A stretch of DNA of 64,000 bases from Glycine soja. Lineage: Eukaryota; Streptophyta; Magnoliopsida; Fabales; Fabaceae. The notes under the pieces are model-generated. The model made no database searches and was not told where the DNA came from. It saw nothing but the letters and a program-made list of their open reading frames with translations. A program made the translations under genes and the position numbers. Positions 32,640 to 46,000 of this stretch are shown here, in pieces (within the stretch, counting starts at the first letter, position 1; each line of letters starts with the position of its first letter). The stretch covers positions 39,003,611-39,067,610 of the forward strand of contig NC_041003.1 in NCBI RefSeq assembly GCF_004193775.1, given 5' to 3'.

Positions 32640-34580
32640 GAATCATATCATAATCCCATGACATAATTCATGCTAGGCCTTGGCTAGCTACAAATGATAT
32701 AAACCTATAGCCTTGAACAAAGGTGGTTATTTCATTAACATACTCACAATTGTCTTTAACTTGTTGTGGCAATAAATTAACTGTGGGTCCAATATTGTTG
32801 AACCACATGAGGAACCATTTTGTAAACTTTAGTGAAATTCCCTTTTTGAACCAGAAAAACCACAAATGTTGAAAATGCCAAAGGTAAAAAGTATTGTACC
32901 AAGCATCAATATAATCATAATAATTATATGGTTGCGGAGAAAATTGTCTTGAGAAGGCCTTGGATTTATAGAGTTCTTGATTCATGTCTTTAACTGAGAG
33001 TACTTTAAGGATCTTTGCTTTTGAAAACATGATACCCTGACCCATTGGATCGTCATGATGATGTATTTCTATTGAATCTGTATCAATTAGGATAAACTCA
33101 TAAAATTTTCTTGTTTTCGCTCGTTCATGAGGGATGTAATGGTATTGAGGGGGAAGTGCCCTCTAAGCTACTTCTCTAGGGTGAAACCTAGGCCATTCTT
33201 TTTCAATTATTATTATTTGCCTAAGCTCTAATTTTTCTTGGTAGTTTTGATCCGAATAAGATGAAGAAGGTTGACTTCTAGTGAGGTTAGAAGGCTAAAC
33301 TAAAGAGTTATGGTATTTAAGAGAGATAAATTTATTCTAATGTGGGATTAAGGGATTTTGCAAGGTTGTTGGTTTTCAATCTATTTTAACAAGAGGTTTT
33401 TGAACAACTTGAGCCATAGCGAGTGGCTTTTGGGAAACAAGTGTTGAGCTTAGAAAAGGAATCGATGTTGAAGGTCTTACTGGTCGTAATGATATTAAGA
33501 GGCTATCACTTAGTGGAAGGCCATATTGATCCATTGACATTGCTTTACTACTCATTTTGATCCTTGCAAAAACTCTCTTGTTAGAAAATCTGGCACAGAA
33601 TTTTTATCCCCTTTGATATGAATAATATCAAAATCAAAACATAAGTAAAGATTTCCATCTGGAAAAAATATGTTTAGAAACCAATTTTTTTACATCATTC
33701 TTTAAAACACTTAGTGTTGCTTTACAATCAATCCTTACTAGAAAATGCTTGCTAAATAGATCATCTTGAAATTTGGTAATGCATAAAACAATAGATAAAA
33801 CTTCTTTTTTAATCATAAAGTACTTTTGTTGAGATGAATGTCAAATGCCCGAATAATATCTAACTATTTGTTCTTTAGAAGAATTTTTTGAAACTTGCCT
33901 TAGGATTCCTCCATACCCTATGTCTGAGGCATCAATTTCTACAATCAAGGAGGCTTATGGATCCAGAATTCCTAAAGAGGGAAAATGCTTTGTAATTTGC
34001 TTAATTTCAATAATCACTTGGGACATGTCAGCATTCCATGGGGGTGGATTTTTCCTTAATCTCTTATATAATAGGGCACAAATGGTTCTAATATTTGGAA
34101 TAAAATCTGCTACATAATTTAAGCATCCTAAAAATCTTTGTAATTGATTTTTATCTTTAATTTCATTTGGAATTTTTTTTTGCAAACTCTAGAGATCTTT
34201 GGATTGGGATAATTGTTCCTTGGTATTTTCCATATCCTAGAAACATATTCTTTGTTTGGAATATTTTTGTCTTTTTTCTGAGACCACCAACCCATTTTCT
34301 TTGATTATTTCTATAAATTTATTTAAATGAAAGATATGTTAATTTATTCCTTTTGAAAAAATTAGTTCATTGTCCTAATATACTACCAAAAATTCCATAT
34401 ATTGGTAGAAAATATCATTCATAATATTTTGAAATTCACTTGCCGCATTCTTCAAGCCTTGGGGCATTACATTCCATTCAATATGTCCAAAAGGGACTAC
34501 AAAAGCAGTTTTGTATCTATCACCCTCAACCACTGAATTACAAATTGCTAAAATTGAAAATGCTCTCCACAATTGGTCAA
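32640..34580 (-). pseudogene. Endogenous pararetrovirus-like RT / RNase H remnant
   Basis: Decayed minus-strand pieces in the order expected of a caulimovirid-type polyprotein. An RT segment (34375-34572: DRYKTAFVVPFG and MPQGLKNAASEFQ) is followed by the RT connection region (33955-34185: LQRFLGCLNYVADF, NPPPW). An RNase H segment with an EIDASDIGYGG-like stretch lies near 33900-33950, its helix region at 33634-33816, and a C-terminal YYDYIDAWYN / FKKGI segment at 32668-33045. Stops and frameshifts separate all pieces, and no coat or movement protein was seen. Ty3/gypsy RT is the alternative, but the motif wording is nearer caulimovirids. Long dead. Confidence 0.62.
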
Positions 34581-34842
34581 TACCCGTTATTAAAAAATCT
34601 GATGTTTACAAACAACAATCTTTATGGTCATCATCCCCTGATGAAGAAATTCATATGCTTGAGTATAGTTACCCTGGAACAAAAAATAATGAGGTTATCA
34701 ATATCAAGAACAAGAAATACTAGACAAACATATTTCAAAAGGCTTTAATTTCATACATTTAGGCGTAATACAAGTGGCGACCAAACCAAACTATAGGCTA
34801 GGAACCAATACACCAATAATCATGTTATTCAGAGATATAAGA

Positions 34843-36900
34843 TTAAAAATATTTACTAACTATATTATAGCTATCATGGCTAGATGACTCATCCTCCATA
34901 CCCAAAATGTAAAAATCTACAAGGAAAACCAAATCATTAACTTTGACAAGTACATCCTCCATAACTCCAAGTGGTTGTGCAGTGCTTCGATTTACTAACA
35001 GAATGAACACTTTAGTTGGCCTCAAATCACCAAGCTGGAAGGATCTGTAAACTGATGTAGGCATGACATTAAGGGGAGCACCTAAATCTAGCATGACATC
35101 TACAAATGTACTCTCACATATGGTGCATGGGATAATGAAAGTGCCAGGATCTTTGCACTTTTGTGGCATGGTGGGCTAAGTAATGGCTGAAACATTGGTA
35201 CTCTGAATCAATCCAGAACCATTTCTTCCTATCTTCTTCACTTGTTTATCGTCTGGAAGATTTCTCTTACATGTGCACAACTCCTTGAGGAATTTTGCAT
35301 ACTTAGGAATTTGTTTGATGGCATCAAGGAAAGGAATGTTGATCTCAACTTTCTTGAAAATCTCCATCATCCCACTATCTAGCTCTAGTCTATTTGGAGG
35401 AGCAACTTTGGATGGAAAAGGGAGGGGAGGTTTGGAATTGTTGCATTTACACTTGTTTGCTGAAATTTAGAACTTATTGCAGCACTACTTTTCTTCAATT
35501 TAGAATCTGGTACATTATTTTTTTGTTGTAGCTCCTTTCCACCCCTTAAAGTCATGGCACTGTCATTCCCTTTTGGATTAACAACTTTTTAGGAGGGAAG
35601 TTGGCTAGACCCTTGCTAATGCAACTTGTTCATAGTGGTAGCTAATTAGGCAATCCAAGTTTGCAAATCATAAATCATGGCAGACACTTTTTGTTGGAAC
35701 TAAATGTTGATTGTGGCCATTTGCTTCACCAATTCCTATAAAAAAAAAATTCATGCATTGTTTTGGACAGGTTGGGTAAGTTGTTGGACAAGTACAATAA
35801 CTTGTTGGAAAGGTAAAGGTGCTTCCTCTTGTTGTTGTTGTTGTCTAAATGGAGTTGGTTGGTACTTGTTACTTGTTACTTGAATCAACTTGTTGTTGCA
35901 ACCTCTGTTGTTGTTGCCCTACAAATTGTTGTTGTCTTACATATCGCTACTACATAGAACCATATCTCAGGTTAGGATGATCTCTTCAACCAATATTATA
36001 CTTATCAGAATAAGGATCATATTTCTATTGTTGTTGTGGAGGTCTATATTGCTAGCCAATCAAGATTCCAGCAACATTTGCAATTAAGTCAATCTCTTGG
36101 AGGGTAGGACAAGTATCTGTAGGATGTTCTACAAAATTGTATATGACACATCCTCTGTGATTTTCTGCATGAACTTGTTGGTGTTGTCCTATGGCTAGCT
36201 GTCTAACGTAGAAAGTTAGCTTTGTAACCTTGTTTTTCAACCTATGATTGCCAACAATAGTGGTAACTTCGTGAGCTCATTTGGAAGACAAAGTTCTAGA
36301 ACTAAACTGTTTGGAGTTTTCTGCCATGTTGGAAATTCATTGCCTAATAGCAACTGATGTTTTTTCCATAAACCTCTTATAAAATACCAACCTGTAATCC
36401 AGTGGGCGGATAAACAACATTAAATAGTCGTTTTAGGAAAGCTCCACCACTAGCTGCACCAATCATGCTTTTGTCCATTGGCAACAACCATTCATAAAAA
36501 TACCAGATGAGGAGTTACTCATTGATGTTATGATTTGGACAACTTGCATACAACTTGTCGAACCTCTCCTGGTACTTATACAAAGTCTCTTAAGATAGTT
36601 ACCTTGTACCTTTTATATCTTTTCTAATGGCTACAGTTCTAGAGGCAAGAAATAATTTCTCTGGGAACTTCTTTTCATATCATTCCAGCTATTGATGCGA
36701 ATTGGGATAAAATATAGATAGTCCTTTGTCGTGTTAACCAAGGAGAAGGAAATGCCTTCATTTTGAAGTAATCTTTAGGAACAATGTGAGGTCACAAGGT
36801 GGAGCGGACCACATGAAACTCCTTAAGGTGCCTATGAGGATCTTCACCTACAAGACCATGAAACTTAGGCAACAAATGGTTTAGTCTAGACTTAAACTCT
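34843..36900 (-). pseudogene. Ty3/gypsy gag and protease remnant
   Basis: Minus-strand pieces of a gypsy (Athila-like) polyprotein. A gag core lies around 36250-36900 (including an ERFDKLYASCPNH-like stretch near 36540-36600). A CCHC-like segment ending in VEHPTDTCPTLQ lies at 36052-36240, a linker at 35176-35370, and a retropepsin segment at 34843-35169 (KCKDPGTFIIPC, MLDLGAPLNVMP; the usual catalytic Asp-Leu-Gly is kept). Frames are broken throughout. Its RT is not next to it; the RT remains to the left look caulimovirid, so this is a separate nested fragment. Confidence 0.68.
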
Positions 36901-36924
36901 TACCAAGAAGTTTTCTTTACTTGG

Positions 36925-37165
36925 GCAAGTTTCTCAAAGACTTATGTAATCGATTACGCATGAGTGGTAATCGATTAAAGTAGTGAGAAATATAGCACTA
37001 AAGACATTTCTTGTCTCAGAAACTATCTTTCTAATTCTATATGATGATGCATGATGTACATACAAATAAACTAAGAATGATAAACAACAAGCAATACAAA
37101 TTCCACTCAATAAGGAGTTTGTCATGTAAAAGTCAAAACTCTTATAAGTCTTCATGTTCATGTTG
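36925..37165 (-). mobile_element. LTR end fragment of the 30,637-31,993 family
   Basis: Ends with the same minus-strand start (ATGAAGAC after a GGGG-purine tract and GTTAGAGATAG) and holds one TAATCGATTA pair at 36947/36968, 21 bp apart. The rest of the LTR is missing. Confidence 0.6.
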
Positions 37166-37184
37166 TTCCCCTATCTCTAACACA

Positions 37185-40100
37185 ATCTTCTAGATCTGAA
37201 GCCCAATCAACATCACAAAGACCTCTAATAAGTAGAATAAATTGAAAGTGTTGACCTTGAGTGTAATCTATGATGAAGAGTACATTTTAGTTTTCTTAAT
37301 ATTCTCTTGGCAGTTGTCTAATGAGCTTCAAGAAGGTGTGACATGAATTGACACACTTTATTAACTACATAGCTCAATTCAGGGCGAGTGATTGTAGAGT
37401 ACTAGAAGGCTCTCACAACTAATATGCACAAAGTAAGATCAAAAAAGCAATATGACCTTGTATTGGTCAGCTTGCAACTTGTTTCTATAAGAGAAGATAT
37501 AGTTTAAGCTTCAATCATTTTTTTCTTTTGCAAGAGGTCTCTAATGTACTTACTTTAGAGAGAATAAGAGAGACATCAGAAAGATGGTTAACCTCAATTC
37601 CCAAAAAATTATCTAATTTTTCAAGCTGTTTGAGGGAGAATTTAGCATTAAGTTTGGAAGTCAGTTGTTAAACCAGTTGAACTGAACTGCCAGTGATGAT
37701 AATGTCATCAACATAGACAAAGGGATAAATTGTGTGAGAGGTTGTTTTGTAAACAAACAGAGAGGAATCACACTTAGTGGAAATGAAACCAAACTGAAGT
37801 AGAGTAGACTTCAATATGTCAAATCACTTCCTTGGTGCTTATTTAAGGCCATGAACGGCCTTGTTGAGTTTACAAACCAATGTTTTATCCAGATGCTCAA
37901 AATCAAGAGGTTGTTGCATATAAACATCCTCTTCAAATAACTCATTGAGAAAGACATTATTAACATTTAATTGAAATATTTCTTAGTGATGAGTGATGGC
38001 CAAAGTAAGTACAATTCAAATACTTATAGGCTTTACAATAGGAGAAAATGTTTCATTAAAATCAAACCCAAACACCTGATGAAAACCCTTAGTCATTAAA
38101 CAAGCTTTATACCTATGAACTGAACCATTTAGATTTTCCTTGACTTTAAAAAACCCATTTTCAACCCACAACTTTCCTATTGGTGGTAGGGAAACTAGGC
38201 CCCAATTGTGGTTATTTTTTAAAGCTTTATACTTTTCTTGCATGGCCAAAAATCATTTAGGATCAATTAGAACATGTTTGATAGATTTGGGTTCATGGTG
38301 AGTTAGAAGAAGGGAAGGATGAATTTTATATTGGTGAATACCAAATTTTGATCTAGATTGCATAGGATGATTGTTTATAGGTTTGGGTGGGGAAAGTGAA
38401 AAGGAATTAGAAGATGAATTGACAGATTATGAACTTGAGATAGAACCAAAATATGAAGGAAGAGTAAGTTCAGAATCTGTAGGAAATGGAGGAGTAAGTT
38501 TAGAATTTATAAGAGGGGTGGTAGGATTAGAAGGAGGTGAAATAGGTTCAAAATGTGTGTGTATAGACTGAGAGATAGGTTCAAATGGGGAAGTAACTTG
38601 TTTAGTAGTGGTAGCTTGAGTAGGAAAGGTCATTGATATAGATGAAGAAGTAACTTGAGTAAGTGAAGAATGACTTGAAAAAAGCTTAGAATAGGGAATC
38701 TTGAGCTCATTAAAAACAACATCCTTGGATATATAAATCTTTCATGTAGGTGAAAGACATTTATAACCTTTGTGAGAAAAGGAATATCCAAGAAAGACAC
38801 TTATAGGATTGAAATTCAAGTTTGTGATTGTTGTAGGATCTTAAAAAGGGATAGCATAAACATCCAAATGATTTTAAGAAGTTATAATCAGGTGGATGCT
38901 TATACAAAGTAGTAAATGGAACCTCAAAATTTAGGGATGCAGTGGGCAACCTATCCATGAGAAAAACAACAGTAGTAAAGGCAAATTCCCAAAATTTAAG
39001 TGAAAGAGAGGCATGTTTAAGAAGAGTAAGACCTAAATTAGTAATGTGTCTATGTTTGTGTTCTACCACACCATTTTGATGGTGGGTATGGGAACAATTA
39101 ACTCTATAGAGAATTTTGAGTGTTCAAAAAGGAATTCATAGACTTGAACTCTCCTCCCCAATCAGTTTGGATGCTTTTAACTTTGGTATCAAACTGATTT
39201 TTCGCCATGGCTTTAAATTGTTGAAACACATGGAATGCATCATATTTATTTTTAAGTAGATATATCCAGGTATATCTTAAAAAAGCATCCACAAAAGTAA
39301 TGTAATAATGGAATTCATTATAAGAAGGGATGTGAGATGGTCCTTAAAGATCATTATAGATTAACTTAAGTGGAAAATTATAAGAAGTAGTAGAAAGAGA
39401 TGAAGGCAATTTATGTGATTTGCCAATACAACAAGCTGAATAGAAATCAAACACAATTTTATTTGATAAGGGGACATTACATTGTTTGATTACAAGTTTC
39501 AAGACATTAGAATTAGGATGACCTAATCTAATGTGCCACATTGATTGAGAAATACACAAAGACTTAGAACTAGGCTTAGCACATTTAAAATTAATGGAGT
39601 TTTTACAATGAGTATTATTAGATGAGTTTGTACAAGGAGCATAATTTGAACTGGTATGAACAATGGATTTCACAACTATAATAGAAGGCAAAAGGTGACA
39701 TGAAGTTGAAGAAGGAGATGCATGCTTCTATAAGTGGAAATTGGGAAAAACATAGAGACCATAAAAACCAAGAGAGCCTTGGAGCAAGACTTCATTGGTG
39801 ACTTGTGATTTCACAACACAATAATTAGAGTGAAACTCAAAAAACACATTATTATCCCGTGCAAATTTGCTCATACTGATCAGGTTTTTAGATATAGTAG
39901 GCAAATGCAATAGTTTGCTAAGAGTTAAAGCTATTTTGGAATTAAGGGGAAAGCCAAGGGAAGAGGATCCAACATAAAATATGTTGAGACCCTATCCATT
40001 ACCAATGAAAATCTGGTTTGGCCTTCAAAGGACTTAAGTTGATGAATATTCTATGACTCTTATGTCACATGAAAGGAAGCCCCTGAGTCTGGGATCCAAG

Positions 40101-41281
40101 TGGAAGAGTTACCTTGAGTAGAATCTAAATTGGCTATCATTGAAGAAGGTTTATTTTAATTTGACTGTCCTTTAGACTGATTATTATGAGCTTGATTGTT
40201 GTTTCCAGAATTAGCCCCATTGTACATAATTATTCTGAAAATATTGAATATGTTGAAGATAGCCCTAACTTGTAGGATCTTGAAGAGAAAGGGATGAATT
40301 AGGTTGATTTCCTTGATCATACATGAAACGACACACCGAAGTAGTATGCCCAAATTTATAGCATACTTGACATTGAAAGTTAAAGTAGCGTCCTTTGCGG
40401 CCACAATCGCCACCGCATCAGCCACCTCCATGACCAAAACCTCTATCGCGATTTGGATTACTATTGCGAGACTGATCATAATAAAATCCATGGGACTTGT
40501 TTGGCACAAAATACAAAGAAAAATTATTGTTCTAATAAGAGTTGTGATTCATAGATGAAACTTGAGTGTAATTGATTAAAGGAGAAGATTCAATCATTCT
40601 CTTTCGTGATGTCAGAATGCATGATTCATGTTCCAGTGAGTGCTTCAACTTCAGCAATTGGTGGAGATTCAAACATTCTTTTGATCACTACAATTACAGG
40701 ATCCTACTTCGTTGGAAGACTTTCAAGGATAATGTTGGCATGCTCATGATGCAACACTGGATCTCTGACAATATTAAGCAAATCGCAAATTGCTTTGATT
40801 CTCATAAGAAAATCTCTCATTGTCTTGTCATCAAGCGTTGTTCAGCGCAACTCCATGCACAATTGATGAGCTCGAGCTCTGTCTACAAATGGAAGTATTC
40901 ATGAATCTTCTCCTAAACTTGATGGGAATGGATGCATCCAAGCACTAACCAAGGATTGTCTTTGATAATGTCAATTGAAGCCAGGTTAACATAACCTTAT
41001 CTTGTTGTTCCCAAACTTATATGCAGGATTTTCAATTCTTGCATCACAATTGTTTTTCGTGAGAAACTTCATCAGAATTGAAGGATTCACCGCAATTGAT
41101 GAAGCTTGTGAGATTTTATCACCGATTCTACTTGTTGAAGCTAGAATAGATAGTGAGAATCATCAAGCTTTTTTGAGATCGGAGGAAAAGATTGAAGACG
41201 TAGAAGCGTACACATGAGAAGTGTTTTCCACCATTAATGAATCTTTCTAAGCTTTGGATCGAAACTAAGCTCTAGATACCA
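37185..41281 (-). pseudogene. Decayed Ty1/copia internal region
   Basis: Minus-strand copia polyprotein broken by many stops and shifts. A CCHC-like gag part is at about 40330-40420, a GAG-pre-integrase segment (MWHIRLGHPN) at 39344-39691 and integrase pieces (DWGGEF and FGCLCYP-type segments) at 38761-39292. RT starts at 38016-38249 (GSVHRYKACLMTKGFHQ, FDFNETFSP), and RT/RNase H remains run to about 37190. A degenerate primer site (TGGTATCTAGAGC on the minus strand) lies at 41269-41281. The 3' end abuts the LTR fragment at 37165 without its own LTR. Confidence 0.75.
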
Positions 41282-41520
41282 TCTTAAACTTTGAGATAAA
41301 TTTGAGGAAAAAAAGAAAATAATAGATTGGGTTTAATTTGATTATGATAGCTTGGGAAACAAGTTAGTACACATGTCTATATATAGACAGTTACATAGAG
41401 AAGCTTAGTTGTTAACAACTATCAATAGCTCAACTAATTCTAACTAACTACTAGAAAAGAACTACTAACCGCTAAAATAATTGCAATTGAACTAACTACA
41501 TAGTTATCTCTAATAGTTAT
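41282..41520 (-). mobile_element. Probable 5' LTR of the decayed copia element
   Basis: Follows the primer site, contains a TATA-like CTATATATAG at about 41376 and has the short-LTR look of the copia element at 58580. No second copy is present to fix the outer end. Confidence 0.45.
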
Positions 41521-42732
41521 GCTTATAACCAATGTCAAAAGGCAACACACACAGGTTCAGATATCCGAACCTTACTTTGATCCTAAAAATGATACATTTA
41601 AATTTTACGAGGACGAAAAATGTATTAAAATTTTTACAGGGATGAATTCTAAATATTTTCATATTTATGATGACAAAAAATATATTTTAGCCTTTATTTA
41701 AAAAAAATGAGGACTTTCTATAGAGTCTAGTGCTCTTTAATGCACTCTAATGACTGATTGTTTCATCTAAGAGTCAGTATGTGTATGCATTTATGTGAAT
41801 GAGATCATTGATTTAAAAATGTCTTTAAAAGGTGCACAATTTATGAACAATTAGTATTTTTTTTTTGTTCTAAAGTCTTATAAAGATCCAATTAATTCCT
41901 ACAAAGTGTTCTAAGGAATATTGTTTCCACAAATAGCAAAATAAATATGATTTATGCACTAAAAGGAGAAAATCTAGAGATTTTCTTACCCTTTTATTTA
42001 TTTAAATTTCCCAAGGAAAGTAAAAGATAAAGATACATTTTCAACACATAGTGGTATTTTATGTGTTTGAATTAATTTATATTTGTATCCATAGGGTGTC
42101 AATCACTAAGGGCATGACCAAACACACCCCCAGCCATAACCAGATACCTTCATAATTGACACGTACCCTTTAGCCTAAATCAAACACCTCCTCGACCTTG
42201 AAAAAATACCCCATCAACCAAGGCCGAGTACCCCTCAATTATGGCAATACAAAAATTACTTAAAGATAATATAATCACTGTCAAGACCTCATTAGTAGGT
42301 AATCACAAATTATCATCCTCACTAATATTGAAGGTAAGGACCATAGATTCAAGGTCCATTAATATTTGTATATAAACGATGAGATTCTCATGTAACACTA
42401 TTTATTATCATTTTTTAAGAAAATTATTTACTATTATTTACTACTCTCATTCACTATATTTAGGAAAATTGCTAACTTGAGCATCAAAATACCGTTGTAG
42501 ATAGTCATTCATACCGTATTGAAGAAGGAGCTCACAAAGTAGGAGGAAGGAGCGGCACCGCACTAAGAAAGATAAAATTGCCATAATACCCCGCAAAGGT
42601 AGGATATTAAAAATTCATTTTGTGACATTTTTGGTAGAGTTTTTTCTTGTTATAGTTTTATACTTACAATATTAGAACTATATAGAGTATTCGTCTTTCT
42701 GTTTTTTTTTTTTTTGTTTTTGGTAGAGTTTT
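41521..42732. other. Intergenic spacer
   Basis: A 60-codon frame at 41519-41701 is not recognised. A more C-rich block at about 42100-42240 could be an old repeat fragment. Confidence 0.4.
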
Positions 42733-43039
42733 CACTACTAAGAAAACTGCGTTTTACGTCGGTGAAATAAGCATTTCAAAGATGGTGGACGCCCATCTTT
42801 GAAACTGACAACGTTGTATAGCACGGATCCTTCAACGGCGGTCGTTACAGGACCGTTTTAGAAAGACGCCCCTAAACAAGTCGTTGCAAAGAACAGGAAC
42901 GTAGTAGAAGAACTACTTTCTACATCGGTCGTTTAATAACCGATCTAGAATGTAATATTTTCGATCTAGAATGTAATATTTTCTACATCGAAAATATTAC
43001 ATTCTAGATCGGTTATTAAACGACCAATGTAGAAAGTAG
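42733..43039. mobile_element. One end of a CACTA-like transposon with a large subterminal palindrome
   Basis: Starts CACTACTAAGAAAAC, the typical start of plant CACTA terminal repeats, and is followed by CTACATCGGT-type subterminal units. Positions 42913-43039 form an imperfect palindrome with arms of about 50 bp. No matching opposite end (TAGTAGTG) was seen to the right, so it is a truncated end or a deletion derivative. Confidence 0.65.
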
Positions 43040-46000
43040 TTATTTCTAAAATAATTTTTATATATAAATTTAATATTATAAATTGATAATAAAAATAATT
43101 ATTTATATTTATTAAGATTATATAAAATGCTGCTTAATTAGATTAATAATATAATATTAAATTAACTAAAACCTATGTATAAGTTGAAAATTTAAAATTT
43201 ATTATTGTCAAGTAATTATGATAAGGTCAAAATTTTAAAATTATATAATAATATTAAATTATATATAAGCTGAAAATTATGTATATAATATTAAAAATAT
43301 AAAATTATGCATAAGCTGAAAGTTATGTATATAATACTAAATTATATAATATAAGAATTATATAATATTAAATATTATAAATATATTTATTGTTATAGAT
43401 ATTAGTATAACAATAAGTTTTAATTAGTATAATATATTGTACGTACTATTATATAGACTTACAATAATTACAATAATACTTCAACTTTTAAGAGAGAAAA
43501 ATTATACCAATAAAGATTATTCTGATTTTTAATGTTTTTAGCCTGTTAATGAATGTAATTTAATTTTATTTAGTGGTGGGACATTTGCTATGTGGGGTGA
43601 ATGATATGGACCTTCTATGACATTTTTGTAGAATTTGGAGATGACTAGGTTTTATATTCAATTGAGTCGTCTAGGATTCTTCTCTTTTACAATAATTTTA
43701 GATGAAAAGAAAATAACCTTTCGTCGTATGAAATAAACACGTGGGAGAGTATAAAACAATTCTATGTGTAGAGTTAAATACAATTTCGACTCTATTAGCT
43801 TGATCAACATATCATATCATATCATATTATAAACAACTCTAATATTTTTGGTGATCAATATATAGATAGCATCGATACTAGTAAAATTTACCTTATTAGT
43901 TATGTTAGGGAGGACACAGCATGAAGATACAGTAGGAGATGTAAGATTTGTTTACTTTAATATTTTTTTTTTAACTTTATTAGCAGTTCCAAGTTCATAC
44001 TTATCTTAGAAGGAAAAAAAAAATAGTGAGCAGAGAAGATACACATACTTATCTGTTTGACTCACGAGTAATCCCACAAGATAACTATAATAATTAATGA
44101 CACCACATAATATCCCACAAAAGAAGAACACGATCATCATAGAAGAAAGATCCATCCTTATCTGTTTGACTCATAACGAGTTATCCCACAAAACAATTAT
44201 AATGATCATTAATAACAACACGCAGTAACAAGGGAAACGAGAAAAATAAATGCCAGATTATGTCTGCATCTTAGGAATAAAAAACTACGACAGCCCCGAC
44301 TCATTCTTTCCCTCCCTCTACGAGAAATTATTTGGTATTTTTGAACCACCTTAACGTTTGTTTATTTTTATAGGACACGTAATCAAATGTTATTTATTCT
44401 CTTATAAATTATGAAATTTGAATATATATATATATATTTTGTTAAAATTATGAACAAGTGGTGGTGGATGATCACTTAATAATATCTCTCCCCTCTACCT
44501 TTTTTCTCTTCCTCTTTTTTACTTCCCTTTTCATGTTTTGTCTTTCTTTCTATTTTTAGTTAGGGGTAAATTAAATATTCTTTTTGTACCAAAAAATATA
44601 TTCTTTTTTTATAGTTAGTGGCAATAAATTGAAAGTTCTTATATCAGAAGAAAAGGGGGCAAAAAAGTAACAACTTGTCACGAAAAGGAGGCATAAGATG
44701 CTACAAAGAGTTGCCATAAGTGAAATTGACTTTTTAATCGGCTTACGATAATGAATCTAAAAGAAGAATCTAACTGAATTCCAATTTCAGCTGATAATGA
44801 ATCTAAGAGCCAAGTCTTATATATAAACCTTTTCTTCTGTTAATTAATTTGTTATTATATTTTAAAAAAATGCTCATGGACGGCCGGAAAAACAGCCCAA
44901 TCTTAAAGCTTGAAGGCATTTAGACTTTCGCATAGTGTAGTTATTCTATAGCAAAGGGCTAAAATTGACTTGTGATCAAATTTGGTTTATAAGATTCTTA
45001 ATTTGTTCAATTGAACTACTGTACCAACTACTAGCTAGAATGATTCTATATGAATGTGACATAACTAGTTAACTAGTATGCACTGGCTTCAAGGATTAAT
45101 GTTCGTACCATAAAATGACCTTAACTTTCCAATTTGCCTTTTGGTAATTAATATAGGTAGCATTCTCCGTATGTAGTGCAATTATGTCGGGGTTCATGTG
45201 CTAGTTGTGAAACATGCGTGAGTTAATTAATTGATCAGCTGAAAAGGGTACAAAGTTATGGTATACTTTGTTGCTTGTTTGTTGTTTTGTACAGCTGACT
45301 CTATTTCGCGGTCAAACTTAAAATTGCTTTAACCATGTTAATTAAAAGTATGATAGAATTAGCTCTTTTATTCTACATACTTTGTCTCTAAAAGTTTGGT
45401 CATTCAACGAGATTTTAGTTCATCAGGGCTTACTTGTGAAACTTTAGTGATTGACATATATTACAATAACAACAATAAAGTTTAATTCCATTAGATAAGG
45501 TGAATTATATAAATTTTCCGATATCATTCGTCTTGGTTTAAAACTAAAGTTTTAAGAACATTTGCAGTGAGTAATCCTTGTTTGATATATTGACAAGTTT
45601 TATGTTAGTTGTCTAAGACTTAACACAACCTTCTTATTTAACCTAGACTTAAAACTGACTATGAAAATATAAACAGAGTTATTGACATAGATTGACTGTG
45701 AAATTTTTATAAAAGCATGAAGGAAAACTATGATTGACGACAAAGTTACTAAACAGGCTTATTTTTCCTAGAATCTAGTTAATTACTGCTTTTAAAAATA
45801 GGCAACCGTCTCTCAAATTCCAGCTAAGCTAATTATGACACTTAATACACGGAGAAATATCACAAATTCTTTTTCTATTCATTCTTTCGGATTGGGTCAA
45901 AAATATTTCTTTATTATTATTTTTAATAATAATAATAATAATAATTAAAAAGTTATAAAAATAGGTGCAAAAATATTCTAATTATGTGTGTAGATGACCT

